Assembly: GCF_015711645.1 (NCBI RefSeq) | Contig: NZ_JABTEX010000003.1 | Coordinates: 1,116,001-1,180,000 of the forward strand | Direction: 5' to 3' | Source of the DNA: Planomonospora sp. ID82291 | GTDB lineage: Bacteria; Actinomycetota; Actinomycetes; Streptosporangiales; Streptosporangiaceae | Length of the DNA stretch: 64,000 nt | Shown: one piece after another, positions 25,204 to 34,411 of the stretch | How the letters are laid out: every line of letters begins with the position of its first letter | How positions within the stretch are numbered: position 1 is the stretch's first letter | The notes under the pieces: model-generated | The model's input: only the letters and a program-made list of their open reading frames with translations | The model's database searches: none | What the model was told of the DNA's origin: nothing | Program-made: the position numbers and the translations under genes

Positions 25204-26661
25204 ATGACCCGCACCTCCCCGGCCGTTCCCGAGACCGCCGCCGCGCCGTACCGATGGCGCTGGCCCGCCCTCTTCGTGATCCTCCTCGTCGAGGTCATGG
25301 ACCTGGTCGACTCCGTGATCACCAACATCGCGGCCCCGTCGATCCGCGCCGACCTGGGCGGATCGACCAGCGTGATCCAGTGGCTCGGCGCCGGCTACAC
25401 CATGGCGATGGCCGTCGGGCTGATCACCGGCGGGCGCCTCGGCGACCTCTACGGCCGCAGGCGCATGTTCGTGGTCGGCGCCCTGGGCTTCACCGCCGGC
25501 TCGCTCCTGTGCGGCCTGGCCCTCTCCCCCGAGATGCTGACCGGCGCGCGGGTCCTGCAGGGCCTGTTCGGCGCGGTGATGCTCCCGCAGGGCCTGGGCA
25601 TGATCAAGGAGATGTTCCCGCCGAAGGAGCTGGCCGCCGCCTTCGGCGCCTTCGGCCCGGTCATGGGCCTGTCCATGGTCGGCGGCCCGGTGCTCGCGGG
25701 CTGGCTGGTCGACGCCGACCTGTTCGGCACCGGCTGGCGCATGATCTTCCTGATCAACCTCCCGCTCGGCCTGCTCGCCGTCGCCGGAGCCCTCACCCTG
25801 CTGCCGGAGTCCCGCGGCGAGCGCGCCTCCCGGCTGGACCTCACCGGCATGGGGCTGATCTCCGCCGCCGCCCTCCTGCTGATCTACCCCCTGGTGCAGG
25901 GACGCGACCTCGGCTGGCCCGCCTGGACGTTCGGTTCCATGGCCGCCTCGGCCGCGGTCCTCGCGCTCTTCGCCCGGCACCAGAGCCGCAAGCGCCGCGC
26001 GGGCGGCGACCCGCTGCTCGAGACGGGACTGTTCCGCAAGCGCGCCTTCACCGGCGGCCTGATCACCGGGTTGGTCTTCTTCACCGCGCTCGTCGGCTTC
26101 TCGATGGTGCTCGGCCTGTACTTCCAGCTGGGTCTGGGCTATGACCCGCTCACGGCGGGCCTGGCCAACCTGCCCAGCGCCGTCGGGACGGTGCTCGGCT
26201 TCATCGCCGTCAACGCCGCCGGGCTGGCGCAGAAGGCGGGGCGCAGGCTGATCCACCTGGGCGCCGTCGTGATGGTCGCGGGCCTGGCCGGCGTCGCCGT
26301 CACCCTCGACCTGGCGGGCACGGACGTCACCCCGTGGCAGCTCACCCCGGCCCTGCTCGTCACCGGCGCCGGCATGAGCATGGTCATGGCGCCGTTCTTC
26401 GACATCGTGCTGGCCGGCGTGGAGCCGCACGAGTCCGGCTCCGCCAGCGGCACGCTCACCGCCGTCCAGCAGCTCGGCGGCGCGCTCGGCGCCGCCGCGG
26501 TCGGCACGCTCTTCTTCGGCCTGCTGGAGGGCGGCAGGGCCTTCCCCGAGGCGATGCGGATCACCCTGTGGGTCTCCGCCGGCATGGTCGCCGTCGCCTT
26601 CGCCGCGGCCTTCCTGCTCCCCCTCCGGGCCCGCCCCGAGGAGGAGGGCGCCGGGCACTGA
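25204..26661 (+). CDS. DHA2-family MFS drug efflux transporter (14 TM)
   Basis: This 485-residue membrane protein has about 14 hydrophobic segments. Its motifs are typical of the DHA2 (EmrB/QacA) family: DSVITNIAAPSIRADL in TM1, the GGRLGDLYGRRRMF loop, and ARVLQGLFGAVMLPQGL. It would export hydrophobic drugs by proton antiport. The promoter at 25113-25141 carries two TetR-type operators, so expression is expected to be induced by ligand binding to the divergent TetR protein. The gene ends convergently with the VWA operon across a strong hairpin. Confidence 0.94.
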   Translation: MTRTSPAVPETAAAPYRWRWPALFVILLVEVMDLVDSVITNIAAPSIRADLGGSTSVIQWLGAGYTMAMAVGLITGGRLGDLYGRRRMFVVGALGFTAGSLLCGLALSPEMLTGARVLQGLFGAVMLPQGLGMIKEMFPPKELAAAFGAFGPVMGLSMVGGPVLAGWLVDADLFGTGWRMIFLINLPLGLLAVAGALTLLPESRGERASRLDLTGMGLISAAALLLIYPLVQGRDLGWPAWTFGSMAASAAVLALFARHQSRKRRAGGDPLLETGLFRKRAFTGGLITGLVFFTALVGFSMVLGLYFQLGLGYDPLTAGLANLPSAVGTVLGFIAVNAAGLAQKAGRRLIHLGAVVMVAGLAGVAVTLDLAGTDVTPWQLTPALLVTGAGMSMVMAPFFDIVLAGVEPHESGSASGTLTAVQQLGGALGAAAVGTLFFGLLEGGRAFPEAMRITLWVSAGMVAVAFAAAFLLPLRARPEEEGAGH

Positions 26662-26727
26662 GCGTCCCGGCGATCCTGTGCCGGGCATCCCTCCGGATGG
26701 CCCGCCTTCCGAAGGCCGTGCGTCGAG

Positions 26728-26772
26728 CGTCCCGGCGGGAGACGGGCCCCCGTGCCGCCTCCCGCCGGGACG
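26728..26772. terminator. Bidirectional hairpin between efflux gene and VWA operon
   Basis: A perfect 14-bp stem (CGTCCCGGCGGGAG paired with CTCCCGCCGGGACG) has a 17-nt loop that can itself fold. It lies between two convergent stop codons. Without a U-tract it fits the GC-rich terminator style of actinomycetes. Confidence 0.7.
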
Positions 26773-26778
26773 GGTCCG

Positions 26779-27972
26779 TCAGCCCGCTGGGCGCTCCAGG
26801 CGGCGCTCGGCCCACCGGCCGATGTCGCGCCGCTCGATCGCGGCGGCCATCAGGTCGGGGAAGGCGTCGGGGGTGCAGGCGAAGGCGGGCACCCCCATCG
26901 CGGCCAGGGCGGCGGCGTTCTCCCGGTCGTAGAAGGGCGCGCCCTCGTCCGACAGCGCCAGCAGGACGATCACCTGCACCCCGGCCGCGGTCATCTGGGC
27001 GACCCGGCGGAGCATCTCCTGCCGGACCCCGCCCTCGTACAGGTCGCTGATCAGGATGAAGATCGAGTCGGTGGGCCGGGTGATGAGGCCCTGGCTGTAG
27101 GCGATGGCCCGGTTGATGTCGGTCCCGCCGCCGAGCTGGGTGCCGAAGAGCAGCTCCACCGGATCGTGCAGCTGGTCGGTGAGGTCGACGACCGCGGTGT
27201 CGAAGACCACCAGCGACGTCCTCAGCGACCGCATCGAGGCGAGCACCGCCCCGAAGACGCTGGAATAGACGACCGAGGCGGCCATCGAGCCGCTCTGGTC
27301 GATGCAGAGCACCACCTCGCGCTGGACCGCCCGCTGGCGCCGGCCGTACCCGACCAGCCGCGAGGGGATCACGGTGTTCTTCTCGGGCAGGTAGTTCTTC
27401 AGGTTCGCCCGGATCGTCCGGTCCCAGTCGATGTCGGCGACCCGGCGGGGCCGGTGGGTGCGGGCCGAGCGGTCCAGCGCGCCGGTCACCGCGGCCTTCG
27501 TCTTCTGCACCAGCCGCCGCTCCAGCTCCGAGACGACCTTGCGGACCAGCGCGCGGGCCGACTCCCTGGCCTTCTCCGGCATCACCCGGTTGAGCGACAG
27601 GAGCGTGCCGACCAGGTGGACGTCCGGCTCGACCGCCTCCAGCATCTCCGGCTCCAGCATCAGCCGGGTGAGGTTCAGCCGCTCGACGGCGTCCTTCTGC
27701 ATCACCTGGACCACGGTCGAGGGGAAGTAGGACCTGATGTCGCCCAGCCAGCGGGCGACCCGCGGCGCGGACGCGCCGAGCCCGGCGCTCCGCTCCCGCG
27801 AGCCGTCCCCGCCGCCGTCGTTGTAGAGCGCGGCCAGGGCGCCGTCCATCTGCGCGTCGGTCCCGCCCAGCGCGCACCCGGTGCCGTCGGCGTCGCCGCC
27901 GAGCACCAGCCGCCAGCGGCGCAGCCTCTCGCCGTCGCCCATCCGGGCCTCCTCCGTGATCCCGCCGCCCAT
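26779..27972 (-). CDS. VWA-domain protein of a MoxR/VWA operon
   Basis: This 397-residue protein has a helical N-terminal half and a C-terminal von Willebrand A domain. The MIDAS motif is DQSGS (D225, S227, S229), and a downstream loop reads GGGTDINRA. The CoxE-like layout is the one found beside MoxR AAA+ ATPases, where VWA proteins bridge the ATPase to its substrate through a metal site. It is the last gene of a five-gene minus-strand operon, and its ATG overlaps the DUF5682 stop (ATGA). It has no signal peptide, so it acts in the cytoplasm. Confidence 0.9.
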   Translation of the reverse strand: MGGGITEEARMGDGERLRRWRLVLGGDADGTGCALGGTDAQMDGALAALYNDGGGDGSRERSAGLGASAPRVARWLGDIRSYFPSTVVQVMQKDAVERLNLTRLMLEPEMLEAVEPDVHLVGTLLSLNRVMPEKARESARALVRKVVSELERRLVQKTKAAVTGALDRSARTHRPRRVADIDWDRTIRANLKNYLPEKNTVIPSRLVGYGRRQRAVQREVVLCIDQSGSMAASVVYSSVFGAVLASMRSLRTSLVVFDTAVVDLTDQLHDPVELLFGTQLGGGTDINRAIAYSQGLITRPTDSIFILISDLYEGGVRQEMLRRVAQMTAAGVQVIVLLALSDEGAPFYDRENAAALAAMGVPAFACTPDAFPDLMAAAIERRDIGRWAERRLERPAG

Positions 27973-30305
27973 CAGGCCCTCCCGAGAATCGCCAGCACGG
28001 TCCGCACGGCCGCCGCCGCGCGCTCGTCGTCCACCTCGTCGGCGTCCTCGGCCGCTCCCGGGTCCGCCCCCCGGCCGAGGACGCGGACCCGCTCCCCGAT
28101 CGAGCGGCGCTCCGGCGCGGCGAAGGCGCCGAAGGCCCGCCGCAGCAGGGGCAGCACGTCCACGAACGCCTCCGGGGCCAGCCCGGAGAGCCACCCGTCG
28201 ACCAGCCCGAGGAGCCGGGCGTCATGGACGAGCAGCAGCCCGCCGCCCGAGGTGAAGCCCTCGATCCAGGCCGCCGCGCGGGCCGGCGGGTGCCCGGCGG
28301 ACATGGCGCGGGACATGCGCCGCTCCGCCCCGCCGGTGTCGAGGTCGCCGGCGTCCAGCAGGATCCGCACGAGCCGTCCCTCGATCAGGCCGTGCAGGTC
28401 GGAACGGCGGGACACCGCGCGGAGCGCGCCCAGCCAGCGCGCCTTCGGCCCGTCCTGCCCGGCGTCCTGTCCGGCGTCCTCCCCGGAGTCGAGCAGGCCG
28501 ACCGCGGTGTGCACCGCGTCGACGTGGCCGACCAGGTCGCGGGCGGCGTCGTCGTCCAGCCCGGCCGCCGCGGGGGCCAGCCCGACGCAGATCCGGGTCA
28601 GCAGCGCCTCGGCGATCGACGACAGCCCCGCGGCCGGCGTGCCGCGCACGTCGCCGTAGCGCTGGGCCCTGACCATCGCGGGCAGCGCCGCCATCAGGTG
28701 CGTCACGTCCCCGTCCAGCGCCGCCCGCGCCGACAGCGCGTCCAGCACGTCCGGCAGCGCCTCCGGCAGGTCGGCCAAAAGGCAGCGCTCGACCAGCCCC
28801 GTCAGGTCGGACAGGGAGACCGCCGCGGACCCCAGATCCCGGACGCGGGTGGCCGCGGCGGCCGGGACGGTGGTGCCCCAGGCGCCCGCCTCGATCAGGT
28901 CGATGTCGAACTCCGGACGCCACGCGAGCGTCCACGACTCGCGGAAGGTGCCCTTGCCCGTGCTCTGCCGCGGGCTGCCCCAGCCCACCCCGAGCAGGCG
29001 CAGGCGGTGCAGCAGTCTGCTGCGCTCCAGGTCGAGCGGCTTGCGCAGGTCGAGGTCGAGGTCGCGCTCCAGCGCCTCGGGCTTGAGCCGCAGCCGCCGC
29101 TGCTCGGCGCGCAGGTGCCGCTGGAGCGGGACCATCGGGGTGGCGTCGGGGACGCGGCCGAGCCTCTCCCCCACGACCATGCGCCGCCCGATCAGCTCCA
29201 CCGGCAGGTCGTCGCCCTCGCACAGGACCGCCCTGGCCGCCTCGGTGACCTCCGCCAGCCCGGCCAGCGGCCGCCCGCGCAGCACCGCCAGCGAGCGCGC
29301 CAGCCGTACGGCCTCGATGACGTGCGCGGAGGAGACCGGCAGGTCCTCCTCCCGCAGCACCCCGGCGGCCTCGGTCAGCCACCGCTCCACCGGCCGGTCG
29401 GGCGCGGCGAACAGGTGGTGGTACCAGCCCGGGGAGGTCACGCCCGCGCCGTACCCGCTCCAGGCGGCCAGCCGCCCGTAGGTCCACGGCACCCAGGTCG
29501 TCTCCACCTTGGCCTTGGGCAGGCCGCGCAGCAGCGCGTCGTCCGCCTTCGCCGGCGGCAGCCCCGCGCCCCAGGACTTCCCCTTGCCCGTGCCCGGCGC
29601 GCCCGGCGTGCCCGTAAGGGCGGGAACGTGCCAGGCGCCGCAGACCACGACGACCCGCTCGAACCCGTCCTTGAGCGCCGCGCGGACCGTGCGGCGCATG
29701 AAGGCCTCGCGCCGCGCCTCGTGCGCGTCCGGGACGTGCCCCTCGCGGACCGCGGCCATCGCCTCGGCGATCACCTGGAACGGCGTGTCGCCGCGGTGCT
29801 CGACCGCGTCCTCCCACCACCGCTCGGGGTCGTCGTAACCGGCGGCGCGGGCGAGCGCCCCGATCGGATCGACCCGTACGGCCCGCGCCCCCTCGTCCCC
29901 TGTGCCCGCGGGCGCGTCCGGCGCATCCAGCGCGTCCGGCGCGTCCAGTGCATCCGGCGCGTCCAGTGCATCCGGCGCGTCCGGGCGGGCCGCGAGGGTG
30001 TGCGCGGCGGGCAGGTCGCAGAAGCGCACCGGCACACCCGACCCGGTCGCGTAGCGGATCGCCTGCCACTCGGGCGAGAAGACCGCGAACGGCCAGAACG
30101 CCGCCTTCGACGGCTCGCCCGGCACGTGCGCCAGCAGCGCCACCGGCGGGCGCAGGTCGGGGTCCCGCGCCAGGTCCACGAGCCCGTCGGCCTCCGGCGG
30201 GCCCTCGATGAGCACGACGTCGGGCCTGAGCCGCTCCAGCTCCACGCGCAGGGAGCGCGCCGAACCGGGTCCGTGGTGCCGCACGCCGAGGACGTGCACG
30301 TTCAT
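27972..30305 (-). CDS. DUF5682-type protein with TraB-like N-terminal domain
   Basis: This 777-residue protein starts with VHVLGVRHHGPGSARSL and RPDVVLIEGP, and later has VVVVCGAWHVPAL. That order resembles the TraB/ChaN/EreA-like superfamily motifs (an N-terminal H/E set and a later GxxH). I recognise the whole as the DUF5682 type. The remainder is helical and of unknown role. A linker at about 108-128 consists of DALDAP-type repeats. It is coupled to the VWA gene (ATGA) and lies 93 bp after the MoxR gene. It may be the effector or substrate-binding arm of the system; that is inference. Confidence 0.82.
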   Translation of the reverse strand: MNVHVLGVRHHGPGSARSLRVELERLRPDVVLIEGPPEADGLVDLARDPDLRPPVALLAHVPGEPSKAAFWPFAVFSPEWQAIRYATGSGVPVRFCDLPAAHTLAARPDAPDALDAPDALDAPDALDAPDAPAGTGDEGARAVRVDPIGALARAAGYDDPERWWEDAVEHRGDTPFQVIAEAMAAVREGHVPDAHEARREAFMRRTVRAALKDGFERVVVVCGAWHVPALTGTPGAPGTGKGKSWGAGLPPAKADDALLRGLPKAKVETTWVPWTYGRLAAWSGYGAGVTSPGWYHHLFAAPDRPVERWLTEAAGVLREEDLPVSSAHVIEAVRLARSLAVLRGRPLAGLAEVTEAARAVLCEGDDLPVELIGRRMVVGERLGRVPDATPMVPLQRHLRAEQRRLRLKPEALERDLDLDLRKPLDLERSRLLHRLRLLGVGWGSPRQSTGKGTFRESWTLAWRPEFDIDLIEAGAWGTTVPAAAATRVRDLGSAAVSLSDLTGLVERCLLADLPEALPDVLDALSARAALDGDVTHLMAALPAMVRAQRYGDVRGTPAAGLSSIAEALLTRICVGLAPAAAGLDDDAARDLVGHVDAVHTAVGLLDSGEDAGQDAGQDGPKARWLGALRAVSRRSDLHGLIEGRLVRILLDAGDLDTGGAERRMSRAMSAGHPPARAAAWIEGFTSGGGLLLVHDARLLGLVDGWLSGLAPEAFVDVLPLLRRAFGAFAAPERRSIGERVRVLGRGADPGAAEDADEVDDERAAAAVRTVLAILGRA
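29909..29985. repeat. 18-bp in-frame repeat inside the DUF5682 gene
   Basis: About four copies of an 18-bp unit encode DAPDAL/DALDAP repeats in a linker between the two halves of the TraB-like region. The unit preserves the frame, and its last bases alternate slightly between copies. Copy number probably varies between strains. Confidence 0.8.
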
Positions 30306-30398
30306 CGTTCGCCTCCTGTCGTGGTGCGGGCCGAGGGGGTGCCCGGCCCGCCGGGGGCCCCGGGGCGGCCCGGGACCACCGGCGGGCCGGGCCGCGGC

Positions 30399-31466
30399 TC
30401 AGCCCGCGTCACGGCACGCCCGGTAGAAGTCGCGCCAGTCCTGGCGCTCCCGGACGACGGTCTCGAGGTACTCGCGCCACACGACGCGGTCGGAGACCGG
30501 GTCCTGGACGACCGCTCCGGCGATCCCGGCCGCCACGTCGGAGGGGCGGAGCACGCCGTCGCCGAAGTGGGCGGCCAGCGCGATGCCGTTGGTGATGACG
30601 GAGATGGCCTCGGCGGTGCTGAGCGTTCCGCTGGGCGACTTGACCTTCGTCCGGCCGTCCTCGGTGACGCCGGTCCGCAGCTCCCGGAAGACCGTGACGA
30701 CGCGGCGGATCTCCTCCAGGCCGGTCAGCGTCTCGGGCAGCTCCAGGGAGCGGCCGAGCTGCTCCACCCGGCGGGAGACGATGTCCACCTCCTCCTCGGC
30801 GGTGGCCGGCACCGGCAGCACCACGGTGTTGAACCGGCGGCGCAGCGCGCTGGACAGGTCGTTGACGCCGCGGTCGCGGTCGTTGGCGGTGGCGATGACG
30901 TTGAACCCGCGCGCGGCCTGGACCTCCTCGTTCAGCTCCGGGATCGGCAGCGTCTTCTCCGACAGCACGGTGATCAGCGCGTCCTGCACGTCGGAGGGCA
31001 TCCGGGTCAGCTCCTCGACCCGGGCGATCCGTCCCTCGGCCATCGCGCGCATCACCGGGCTGGGGGTGAGCGCGTCCCGGGACGGGCCCTCGGCCAGCAG
31101 CCGGGCGTAGTTCCAGCCGTAGCGGATCGCCTCCTCGGCGGTGCCCGCCGTACCCTGCACGAGCAGCGTGGAGTCGCCGCTGACCGCGGCGGCCAGGTGC
31201 TCCGAGAGCCAGGTCTTGGCGGTGCCGGGCACGCCGAGCAGCAGCAGCGCCCGGTCGGTGGCCAGCGTCGCCACCGCCACCTCCACGATGCGGCGGGGCC
31301 CGATGTACTTCGGGGTGATCCGGTCGCCGTCGCCGAGGATGTACGTGGTCACCGCCCAGGGCGACAGCTTCCAGCCCGGCGGCCTGGCCCGGTCGTCGTC
31401 CTTGGCCAGCACGGCCAGTTCCTCGGCGTACTGGTCCTCGGCGTGGGCGCGCAGCACCGTCGTCAT
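30399..31466 (-). CDS. MoxR-type AAA+ ATPase
   Basis: This 355-residue AAA+ protein has Walker A GVPGTAKT (78-85), a Walker B in which the usual Asp is Glu (ARVEEL, 150-153), sensor 1 ATANDRD, and arginine-finger region SSALRRRFNTVVLP. MoxR ATPases usually act as chaperones with VWA partners to mature or remodel proteins. Here the VWA gene is two genes downstream in the same operon. Its ATG overlaps the DUF5691 stop (ATGA). Because Glu can sometimes replace Asp, the altered Walker B does not by itself mean loss of activity. Confidence 0.92.
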   Translation of the reverse strand: MTTVLRAHAEDQYAEELAVLAKDDDRARPPGWKLSPWAVTTYILGDGDRITPKYIGPRRIVEVAVATLATDRALLLLGVPGTAKTWLSEHLAAAVSGDSTLLVQGTAGTAEEAIRYGWNYARLLAEGPSRDALTPSPVMRAMAEGRIARVEELTRMPSDVQDALITVLSEKTLPIPELNEEVQAARGFNVIATANDRDRGVNDLSSALRRRFNTVVLPVPATAEEEVDIVSRRVEQLGRSLELPETLTGLEEIRRVVTVFRELRTGVTEDGRTKVKSPSGTLSTAEAISVITNGIALAAHFGDGVLRPSDVAAGIAGAVVQDPVSDRVVWREYLETVVRERQDWRDFYRACRDAG

Positions 31467-33004
31467 GGAGTGAGCTCCTTCAGCATGTCGTCACGGAAAC
31501 GCAGGAGGGCGGCGACCTCCTGGATGGGGGGTTCGAGCGAGAGGCGCTCCGCCAGGCCGTACAGGGCGGGGTCGGCGCGCTCGCCGGCCAGTCTGACCAG
31601 CTCGCCGACGTTCCACGCCTGCGTGCCGGACAGGTCGAGGATCTTCTGCAGCACGGCCCGGGTCAGCGCGGGCCCCCAGGGGGCGGCGGCGCCGCCGAGG
31701 ACCATGATGAGCTGCCCGTCCAGGCCGTGGTCCCGGACGAACCCGGCGGCGACGGCCTCCTGCTCCCCGCGGGGCAGTACGGCCAGCAGGTCGGCGAGCG
31801 GGTCCCGGGCGAACAGCTCCCGCGCCCAGGCGGGATCGCCCTGGAGCACGGTCGCCCTGACCCATCCGGCCACGACCTCCCGCTCCCAGTCGGGGATCTT
31901 CGCGCGGACCAGCTCGCCCGGCGGGCGGCCGAGCAGGGAGGGCCAGACCTGCAGCGGGGTGCGGGCCACGAGCTGCTGCAGCCACCAGCTCCGGGCGCCG
32001 GTGCCGTGCGGCGGCCGGGACCGGACGCCGTCGCGCTCCATCGCGGCGTCGCACTCCTGCGGCGGCGTGACCAGGATCCGGCGGCCCGCCGCGGTGAAGC
32101 AGCGGGCGGCCCGCTCGGCCATCCGGCGCGCCAGCCGGGAGTCCGGCAGGCGGGTGAGCAGGTCGGCGGCCTGGTGCCTGACCTCGCGGCGGCGGTCGTC
32201 GAGCGCGGCCTCCAGGAACGGCTCGTCGCCGGGGCCGAGCCCGTCGGCGAAGGTCTCCAGGAAGGCCGCCCGGTCGTCGGGGGTCTCCTTCTCCCAGGTC
32301 GCCGCGAGCAGCTCCCGGGCGGCGGCCGGGTCGTCGGCCCGCAGCGCGGCCAGGTAGGCGCGGCGGTCGCCGGGCGTGCCCAGCTCCCACTCCTGCGGCC
32401 TCGGCCGGGCCGCCCCGGCCTCCTGCTCCAGGAAACCCCAGGCCGGGTTGAGACCGGCCAGCCAGCGGCCCCGCCGCCCGGCGAGGACGGCGGCGAACGG
32501 CCGGATCGAGCGGTCGCGGGCGGCGTGGTCCAGCAGGTCGGGCAGCAGGTGCGCCGGGACCCTGCGGCCCAGCCCGGCGGCGGTCCGCAGCCATTCGGTG
32601 AGCAGTCTGGCCTGCTCGCCGCCGAGGATCCGGGCCAGCCGGTCGCCCGCGGCGCGCGGGACGGCGGGCTGCTCCTCGGCCGGGGCGGGCTCCAGCGGCT
32701 CCCCCCGCCGGAGCCGCCGCCCGGCGCGGACCCGCACGGTGTGCACGGCGGCCTGCTCCAGCACCGCCGCCGCCGGGTCCGCCGCGCCGGGCGGCGGCCT
32801 GCGGTCGGTGCCGACGAGCGCGGTGGAGACCAGGTCCTCCCAGGGGGTCGTGAGGCCCGTCGCAGGGCTCGTCACCGGCCCCGCGGCGGGGACCGGCACC
32901 CCGCCCGCCGCCGGGGCCTCGGGCGTCGCGGGACCGGACACCGGCCCGTGGCCCTGCGGGACGTCCGCGGAGGCGCGCATCGGAATGTTCGCGTGGGTGC
33001 TCAC
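31463..33004 (-). CDS. DUF5691-type protein (helical repeat-like)
   Basis: This predicted 513-residue protein starts at GTG 33004, overlapping the SWIM-gene stop (GTGA). The first 40 residues are Pro/Ala-rich and low in complexity. The body is helical and Arg/Leu/Ala-rich with TPWEDLVSTALVGTDRRPPP near its start, which I associate with DUF5691. Segments such as REVRHQAADLLTRLPDSRLA suggest HEAT-like repeats. No catalytic motif is visible. The place between a SWIM finger and a MoxR ATPase suggests a scaffold in the same complex. The function is unknown. Confidence 0.82.
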   Translation of the reverse strand: MSTHANIPMRASADVPQGHGPVSGPATPEAPAAGGVPVPAAGPVTSPATGLTTPWEDLVSTALVGTDRRPPPGAADPAAAVLEQAAVHTVRVRAGRRLRRGEPLEPAPAEEQPAVPRAAGDRLARILGGEQARLLTEWLRTAAGLGRRVPAHLLPDLLDHAARDRSIRPFAAVLAGRRGRWLAGLNPAWGFLEQEAGAARPRPQEWELGTPGDRRAYLAALRADDPAAARELLAATWEKETPDDRAAFLETFADGLGPGDEPFLEAALDDRRREVRHQAADLLTRLPDSRLARRMAERAARCFTAAGRRILVTPPQECDAAMERDGVRSRPPHGTGARSWWLQQLVARTPLQVWPSLLGRPPGELVRAKIPDWEREVVAGWVRATVLQGDPAWARELFARDPLADLLAVLPRGEQEAVAAGFVRDHGLDGQLIMVLGGAAAPWGPALTRAVLQKILDLSGTQAWNVGELVRLAGERADPALYGLAERLSLEPPIQEVAALLRFRDDMLKELTP

Positions 33005-34305
33005 AGCACGACCGGTCCTTCCTCGTTCCAGGCCGCCAGCGGCAGCAGGCCGCGCGGGGTCCACTCGGCGGCGACGGTCAGCGGGTGCCCTCCCGAGACG
33101 GCGAGCAGCCGCCAGGGCGCGCCCGCCGACGGGTGCAGCGGGAGCCCGCCGTCCGGGCCGCCGAGCAGCCACCCGCCGTCCCGCATCGGGGCCACCCGGT
33201 CGAGCACGAGCGGCCACGAGTCGATCCAGGGATCGCCCGCCAGCGCCGCCGCCACCTCCGCGAGGGCCTCCTGCGGGGAGGAGCCGGGCGGGCCGCCCTC
33301 GGAGACGGCGCCGCGGCGCTCGGCGACCAGGGCGCGCAGCGGAGCCGAACCGGGGTAGAACGCCAGGTCGGCGTCCAGCGTGGTGCCGGTGACCAGCGAG
33401 GCGTCCAGCGCCTGCCCGGCGGGGGCGAAGGAGAGCACGAGCGCGGCCCGGCCGGTCGTCCTGCCGCGCAGCCACACCCGCCGCGCGGTCAGCCGGTCCT
33501 GCTCCTCGTCGCGCCGTCCGAGCACGTCCCACCGGTCGCGGACCGTCTCGCCGGCGAGCACCTCCTCCTTGGCGACGGGGAAGCCGATCCGCGTGCGCAC
33601 GGTCTGCCGCAGCCCCGCGCCGAGCGCGTCCGGCGCCCCGTCGGGGACCGGCCGCCGGTGGGCGGCGAGCAGCAGGTGGAGCAGGGCGTACTCGCCGAGG
33701 AGGCGGGCCGGCCAGTCCTCGGCCGCCAGGACGGAGCCGAGACGGGAGACGGTCCCGGCGACCCCGGGGGCCTGCGCGTCGACCAGGCGCTTGACCAGCC
33801 CGTCCCACTGGTCGTGCCGCCGCGTCCCGGCCAGCCCCTGCCTGACCTGGTCGGCCAGCCAGCGCTCCAGCTCCGCCAGGCCGGCCGCGACCCGCTGCTC
33901 ACGCTGCTCGGCCCGCTTCGGGTCGGGGGCCGCCTCGCTCCGCTCCGCGCGGGCGGGGGCCGGCCGGGCCGCGCGGGCGCGGCGCTGGTCGAGCCACTCG
34001 GCCGCCCAGCCGGCGGGCTCGGCGGCGTCCGCGACGCCGCCCGCCGACCAGAGCAGCAGCAGGCCGAGGGCGTGCTTGCACGGGAACTTCCTGCTGGGGC
34101 AGGTGCACTTGTAGGCGGGCTCGGTCAGGTCGACGCAGGCCCGGTAGGGCGTGGAGCCGCTGCCCTTGCACTCGCCCCACACCGCGTCGGCGGTGACTCC
34201 GGCACCCGACCACTTGCCGGGCGCGGAGACCCCCTGGGCCGCTTTCTGGGACGAGGCGTCGGGCGCGAGCGCGAGCACCTGATCCCGGTTCCACCGTTCG
34301 ATCAC
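33001..34305 (-). CDS. SWIM zinc-finger protein
   Basis: This 434-residue protein carries a SWIM finger CxCx6CxH (C67, C69, C76, H78), preceded by AVWGECKGSGSTPYRACVDL. SWIM fingers bind DNA or proteins. The rest is Leu/Ala/Arg-rich and probably helical. It is the first gene of the operon and would be the most highly expressed. I chose GTG 34305, matching the typical N terminus ERWNRDQVLALAPDASS; TTG 34335 and GTG 34314 are alternatives without clear ribosome sites. The start diverges from the cupin gene with about 106 bp between. Confidence 0.86.
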   Translation of the reverse strand: MIERWNRDQVLALAPDASSQKAAQGVSAPGKWSGAGVTADAVWGECKGSGSTPYRACVDLTEPAYKCTCPSRKFPCKHALGLLLLWSAGGVADAAEPAGWAAEWLDQRRARAARPAPARAERSEAAPDPKRAEQREQRVAAGLAELERWLADQVRQGLAGTRRHDQWDGLVKRLVDAQAPGVAGTVSRLGSVLAAEDWPARLLGEYALLHLLLAAHRRPVPDGAPDALGAGLRQTVRTRIGFPVAKEEVLAGETVRDRWDVLGRRDEEQDRLTARRVWLRGRTTGRAALVLSFAPAGQALDASLVTGTTLDADLAFYPGSAPLRALVAERRGAVSEGGPPGSSPQEALAEVAAALAGDPWIDSWPLVLDRVAPMRDGGWLLGGPDGGLPLHPSAGAPWRLLAVSGGHPLTVAAEWTPRGLLPLAAWNEEGPVVL

Positions 34306-34411
34306 GTGCCGCACGCTATCGGGGCGCCCCGACAAAACCTCTGATCATGGTTCCGGACGCCCCCGCCCGAGGCGCCCGCCCCGGTCCCGCCCGCCTTCTA
34401 GGATCGGTGCG

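Noticed and set aside
28224-32357. Long plus-strand open frame across the MoxR operon
   Set aside because: It crosses several real minus-strand genes and shows the low-complexity composition of a shadow frame. No start site supports it.
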